DNA of 64,000 nt from Syngnathus acus. Taxonomy: Eukaryota; Chordata; Actinopteri; Syngnathiformes; Syngnathidae. The translations under genes and the position numbers were made by a program. This document shows positions 59,245 to 64,000 of this stretch, piece by piece (within the stretch, counting starts at the first letter, position 1; every line of letters begins with the position of its first letter). The stretch spans positions 9,265,956 to 9,329,955 of the forward strand of contig NC_051095.1 of NCBI RefSeq assembly GCF_901709675.1, written 5' to 3'. Below the pieces are notes generated by a model. It had not been told where the DNA came from, did no database searches, and worked only from the letters and a program-made list of their open reading frames with translations.

Positions 59245-62200
59245 GTAAGTGCCCCCACCAGCACCACACCTCCACCTCAAAAACGATCCGCATTCTTTCC
59301 AATAGAAGTCGCTGAAAACGCTCTTTTATCTCGCGGAATTGAACTCACTTGTCTGACATGTGTGTGTTTCCTCTCAGGTGTTTACATTTCCTGGTCCTCT
59401 ACTTTCAGATAAAGGTACGTGCACCTTTCTTTTGCTTTTGTAGTGATGCACCAATCACACACCCAAAAAAAAGGCTTCGCTTTACAACCACCGCCATCAG
59501 AACCAACACTAAAATATAGTATTAAAAAGGGGGGAGGGGCAGTAAACATGGAAATGATTTAGTTTAATATTTTGCAAATGAAACTTTGACATATTTAACA
59601 GTTCTGAAAGTTTGTTATTACCACGCTACACTTAACAAATTGGAATAAATAAATAAATAAAGCCTCTGTTTCCTCCACTTCGAACAATAACACTGGCGAA
59701 AAAAATAAAAAAGCTGTCATCGTTTATTGCAAAATATTTTGCTGACCTCACTTTGAGAAGCACTGCATGTGTGTGCTTTTAAATGTTCAATAAAGCAGGG
59801 TCTCCCTAACTGAAGGTGCCAAATTGAGTCCAAACTTACCAATATCCTTATCATGCATGGCCATAATAGTATCACAAGACAGGAAACGCACCCAAAAAAA
59901 AGTCAGCATATGATACATCCCATTATCTAGCAATATTCTACGTAGGATACCAACAGTATCATGATACATGAACTGCATGATAATCAATATGAATGGAAGA
60001 AAAGCATCAACGATCTGTCATGATTTCTATGGGAAAATGTCATATAGAAAAATAATCAGTTACGAAAGAGAAAATATCCACATGATCCAGTGTCAATAAT
60101 GTATCTCAAGAAATTCACAATATTTGTTTAGTTTTTCTTTCTTAAACAAATTCACTGTCAATTGGAATATATTGTATATATACTTTAATATTAGCAGTTG
60201 ATAGGAATTTCAAAATGATTGTTTTTAGATTAATAGTGACTAAAGCAAACTAAATATTTAAAAGAAAAAGAAAAAAGATCCATTTGGAAAATATTTTTCA
60301 TATGTACAATGCGTATAAAAAATTTTAAAGATAAAAAACAACAACCGTTTTCTTTTGATTAATTTGATATTTAGTTATTTTTAAAATTATATTTTGATTG
60401 TATGACTTAAAGGCAGCGGATTGCATTGGTCTATTTCAAAGTTCAAATATTTAAAGTGAAAAATATTTTTTTAATTGTAATATTTTGTTGTATTCTGTTC
60501 TTTATATGTACACATACACATATTTTTAAATTATAAAAAGAAAAGACCCTACTGTTTTAGTTTCGTCTTATAAATGCAGATGTACGTATGTATAAAATTA
60601 TTGAAAAAATATTTGGATTTTATGGCAGTGGGTCATTTTTGTCTATTTGGAAAATTTAAATACTGAAAATAAAAAATATTTTAAAAATGTAAAAAGTCAT
60701 AGTTTTTTTTTAAGTATTCCATATTTTATCTAAAACAAAAAAATTCCAAATTTTTTGCATTTCTTCTTTGAAACATATTTTTATTTCAAAATGAATATTG
60801 AATTTATGACCAAACATGCAGCAGGTCACGCTGACCCATGATCATTTTTTGGCATAGCAAAGCACAAGAACCCCATAGCAGAACCATTTTAAAGCAAAAA
60901 AAAATGCAGCTTCACCTTTGACCCCTCTGTTGTACATACCTCTGCATGATGACAATAATATTGATGTCGAGTGCGTTTGGGCGAGCATGGCACCCACTAG
61001 GATGATCATAGACTCAATTATGAGCGGGCATAAAATGAGCACTAGTTGATGTTGACCACGCTTGCAAATCTCATTTAAAGTGTGTAGCAATTAACCACAA
61101 GTGTGTCATAGCTTGTATGTGCACCTCAATTAGCAGCGTGACTTGTGTTTTTACAGATACTCCAAACTGGGAAGGGGGGGGGGGGGGGTTAACAGCTCCT
61201 CTTTGAACAGATGCTTTGCTATTTTTTCAAGGGAGGTTGCTTGTTTTTTTTTCTCTTTTTTGCCCTGTTTTACGAGCGGCGTCTCACTTTGAACCGTAAG
61301 CACAAGCAGGCGTCTGCGCACCTAATGACTCGCTCGGTCAGCGTCGGGAGAATGCCGGTGTACTACAACGCTTTTATTTGACACCCCCCCCCCCCACACA
61401 CACACACACAGCCCGCACCCTGGTGGGCTTCTCCCGCACCGAGTTATGACCTGTGACGTTGAAACAAACAAGCCAGAACGTGTTATGTTTTAATATAAAC
61501 CTGCATTTACTGTAACGTGCATCATCATGCGGGGCGGCATGGTGCAACAGAGGTTTGTACCTCGCATAGGTTCTGGGTTTGAGTGTCATTCTGGACAGAT
61601 CATTTTGCTGTCACTTGAAAATGGCGGATGTTCTCTCAGCCTAGTTTCCAAATCAAAGAAACTCAAATGTGAAGGCGGTACAATGTAGATGAGCTCAATT
61701 GTGACGTCACAATGCGGCAACAACCCGAACGTTCCGCTCACAAACGTATTTTCAGAGAAAAGGCCAAAATCGGGTGAGGTCAAACTTATTACAAATATAA
61801 TCCCCCCAAATATCAGTTTGGGGTTTTTACGTTTTATTACTTTTCCATTTCAAAAAAAGCCGAGGACATTTTTCAAAATTTGGGAAAACGTGTGTTGTAT
61901 GTTTCAGCGCTGTTCAAAACATACATATTGTGATTATCAATCTGAAGGCGGCCATGTTGAGTAACGTTACCCTCAGCGGCCACTGAACCGATACAGCGTC
62001 ATCAGCAGCAGGTCACAATGGAGGGACTGGAAGAGTCACAGAAAGGCCGAAACATGACTTCCCCACAGGTTCTAATTTTGCCATTCAACATTGGTGATGA
62101 GTAAGGCGTCCCGCTTGATGCGCCCGTCTTTGCCCGTCGTCGTGCTCGTGACCCCGCCGCTGTCAAAGCGTTAACGTGGAGATGGATGCGACCAATCACC

Positions 62201-64000
62201 TCCAGCTTTTGAAGTCGGCAGAGTATCGTCTTTCAAGTGGTCTTTGAAGACCGAGAATGGGGGGGGCAGTCGCGGAGACGGCGGCCTGATAAAAAGCGCC
62301 GCCGCTCAGCCGCGTTGGCCGCTTTTGCCTTTCCCGTGACAAGAAGTGCAACTTTGCACCAAAACACACCTTTGTGTTTGTTTGGAGATGGCCAGATGGG
62401 AGATAAGTCCCTCAGCGGGCTTCTTTTTTTTTCCTCCAACTTTTAAGCTTCACTTTAAGAGGGTTGATGAGAGATGATACTGATCTTTGTCTTTGCTGAG
62501 GAGACTCTTGGATATGTTTAATGTGCAAAATGGGGGCCGAAAGCTGTGGCATGGGGCTCCACAAAATAAATGATGCTTTAAATTATTTATTATGAATTGG
62601 AACTTTTGTTTCAATCGGTGAGCTTTTAATTCTTGAGTCATTTGGGGTACGCATAGTAGTAGTGATGTGTGATTGGCGTGGAACATCGAAAATGTAAAAA
62701 ATTTAGTGATTATGCGTGATCTCAGTGTGAAATAGGCTCGTACGAGGCGAAGGTTTTAGTACCAACGTAAACCAGTAGCCCCTTTCGCCCCGTCATTTGG
62801 AAATTTTCCACCTTTCCACTGTTCTGTATAAACTGCACCAAGTTTCCCCCGCACCTGGTGAGCTGCTAATCTGCGGCGGATCCTTCCTCGAACTTCCTCT
62901 TTTTATGTCCTTGATCCACGTTTCAGGGATCAACTTGTCAACTTTTGACATGAAAGCGGGGGAAGAAATGTGTCATGGCATCGTATTGTTAAACCTGTTG
63001 ACTCATCATGACATGTTTGCTTTTGAGCTATCGAGTGCCCCCACCCCAAAAAATGGGGACAGGCTCTGAATCTTGACATTTGGAAACCACACCAATCCCT
63101 AATGCAACCTTTCACCTTTGAGAATATGACGCCGTCTATCGCCACTGACACACAAGTCAGAAAAATGAGATTATGCCATGACAGTGTGTGCTTTGACGCA
63201 GAGACATGGCATCCTGCAATCACATCATACGTACCACCGTCTGTTTTGTTGTACAGAATAGTCCATCAGTGACAACTGCTTTCAACATAAAGTGTAAAAA
63301 AAAGCTGCTGGTTTAGTTTTAGCCTCACACACAGACTCCCCCAAAATTGAAAGTGCAATCAGATAAATAGGTGATGCCAGATTTTGGCACAATGCAAAAA
63401 ATAATTTCCGGACGGTGACCTTTTGACACAACTGGGGGTCAGACTCAGAAAATGTATCGGGAACACATTACCAATTGAAAGAATTGACATATTTCACTCC
63501 ATGTTGTTGATTCATTTGTACAGATAAAAACTATTAGTCTTTTAGTCAATCTAAACAACAACTTATTGTTTTAGCTACCTTGTGAGTCTTACATCAAATT
63601 TTCGGACTTTTAAGGAGTCGTCGTAGCACGGCTGCCATCTTTCCCATGGCTTGCGCTGGATGTCATTAATCGTCTTGGGTTAGAACAACAAGAGAGCTCG
63701 GGGTATGTAATGCGTATGTAATTAGCCACCTGAGAACCGCCACGTAAGGAGCCATTACCGTGCAATTACCGCCGGCGTACAGCTGTGGAAACAAGGTCCC
63801 GCTGCAGATTCCAGGGCTTCCGAAAGTATACGTTTGCCCACTCGCTCGCGCTTGTGACGGAGCCGCCCCTGCGAAATAAGTCGTCAATTTCCCATTTTTT
63901 ACACCGGGTCTAAGGTGACTCGTAAACATCAGACAGGTGACGCCTTCGGTGATGGCCTTGTGGATTTCTTCCATACTGCGTTTTCCGTGCGGGATGCCTC
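59213..64000 (+). CDS. fgf18: Fibroblast growth factor 18 (FGF18), 5' part, runs off the window
   Basis: Secreted FGF8/17/18-subfamily ligand for FGF receptors, acting in skeletal, limb and brain development. Only the first two coding exons (59213-59244 and 59378-59414) are present. They give a hydrophobic secretory leader that starts MSPLPSRFFYL and continues CLHFLVLYFQIK, matching human FGF18 ...CLCLHFLLLCFQVQ. Both introns use GT-AG sites, the second exon is 37 bp, and translation reaches the next junction in phase 0. The expected third exon (HVENQTRARD...) was not found before the right edge, so intron 2 exceeds 4.5 kb. Position 3' of npm1 in the same orientation fits TLX3-NPM1-FGF18 synteny. 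The paralogue is probably fgf18b. Identity rests on a short peptide plus synteny. Confidence 0.85.
59378..59414 (+). CDS. fgf18: fgf18 coding exon 2 (37-bp microexon)
   Basis: The acceptor TTTCCTCTCAG and donor ATAAAG|GTACGT bound 37 bp that complete Leu and encode CLHFLVLYFQIK, the signal-peptide core. It was too short to show as an independent open frame. Confidence 0.85.
61174..61188 (+). repeat. Poly-G run (15 G)
   Basis: An uninterrupted run of fifteen G in fgf18 intron 2. Confidence 0.9.
61384..61410. repeat. C-run and (CA)n microsatellite
   Basis: About thirteen C followed directly by CA repeats. Confidence 0.9.
61528..61600 (+). repeat. Possible head of the fish L2/SINE-like repeat
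   Basis: GGGGCGGCATGGTGCAACAG, then ACCTCGCATAGGTTCTGGGTTTGAGTGTC, resembles the 5' head of the repeat whose tails occur elsewhere in the window. Confidence 0.5.
63595..64000. promoter_or_regulatory. Candidate conserved element in fgf18 intron 2
   Basis: A complex, GC-balanced block that runs to the window edge. It carries a TAATTAGCC homeodomain core (near 63,719) abutting a CACCTG E-box (63,727-63,732), a CAATTACC core near 63,763 and a CAGCTG E-box near 63,780. There is no FGF coding match. Function is inferred. Confidence 0.35.

Larger units (their letters stand above)
59415..63590 (+). other. fgf18 intron 2 (partial)
   Basis: Mostly AT-rich (60,120-60,800 especially), with a G15 run (61,174-61,188), a C13 plus CA tract (61,384-61,410) and a repeat-like segment near 61,528. 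GC-balanced stretches at about 61,265-61,375 and 62,100-62,350 may be regulatory. No FGF exon is found. Confidence 0.6.

Overview
This window is vertebrate nuclear DNA, almost certainly from a teleost fish. It is AT-rich, intron-rich and full of microsatellites, with no bacterial-style gene packing. It carries fish-type dispersed repeats and three developmental or nucleolar vertebrate genes, all on the + strand, in the order TLX3 - NPM1 - FGF18. That is the order and orientation known from human 5q35, compressed here into about 46 kb. The compact layout suggests a percomorph-like fish, but this is inference; the species cannot be named from the sequence. The teleost paralogues are probably tlx3b / npm1a / fgf18b, which only a synteny comparison could settle.

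Region by region: 1-12,960 is non-coding upstream DNA. It has large microsatellites (TA, GT, TCTA), one fish dispersed repeat and several complex, GC-balanced blocks that look like candidate conserved regulatory elements. I found no exon of RANBP17, the expected upstream neighbour. tlx3 occupies 13,541-25,298 in three recognised coding exons (333 aa). A strong candidate in-frame cassette exon (20,177-20,401) lies in its first intron. 25,300-29,560 is 3' UTR and intergenic DNA. npm1 occupies 29,771-42,869 in eleven coding exons, all with GT-AG introns and an intact frame (288 aa). Its introns hold a Tigger/pogo-like MITE and a hAT MITE nested in an older repeat. 43,144-58,500 is intergenic and contains a roughly 64-bp minisatellite, short repeat remnants and further candidate regulatory blocks. 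fgf18 begins at 59,213. Its first two small coding exons, which encode the signal peptide, are present, and the rest of the gene lies beyond the right edge.

The genes do not form one pathway. tlx3 encodes a homeodomain factor of neuronal specification, npm1 a ubiquitous nucleolar histone chaperone, and fgf18 a secreted growth factor. Their long-conserved linkage is most simply explained by interleaved enhancers, which would fit the non-coding blocks seen here.

The most interesting single observation is the 225-bp open, symmetric, phase-1 candidate exon of tlx3. It would insert 75 residues just before the homeodomain. No undescribed multi-gene system was found.
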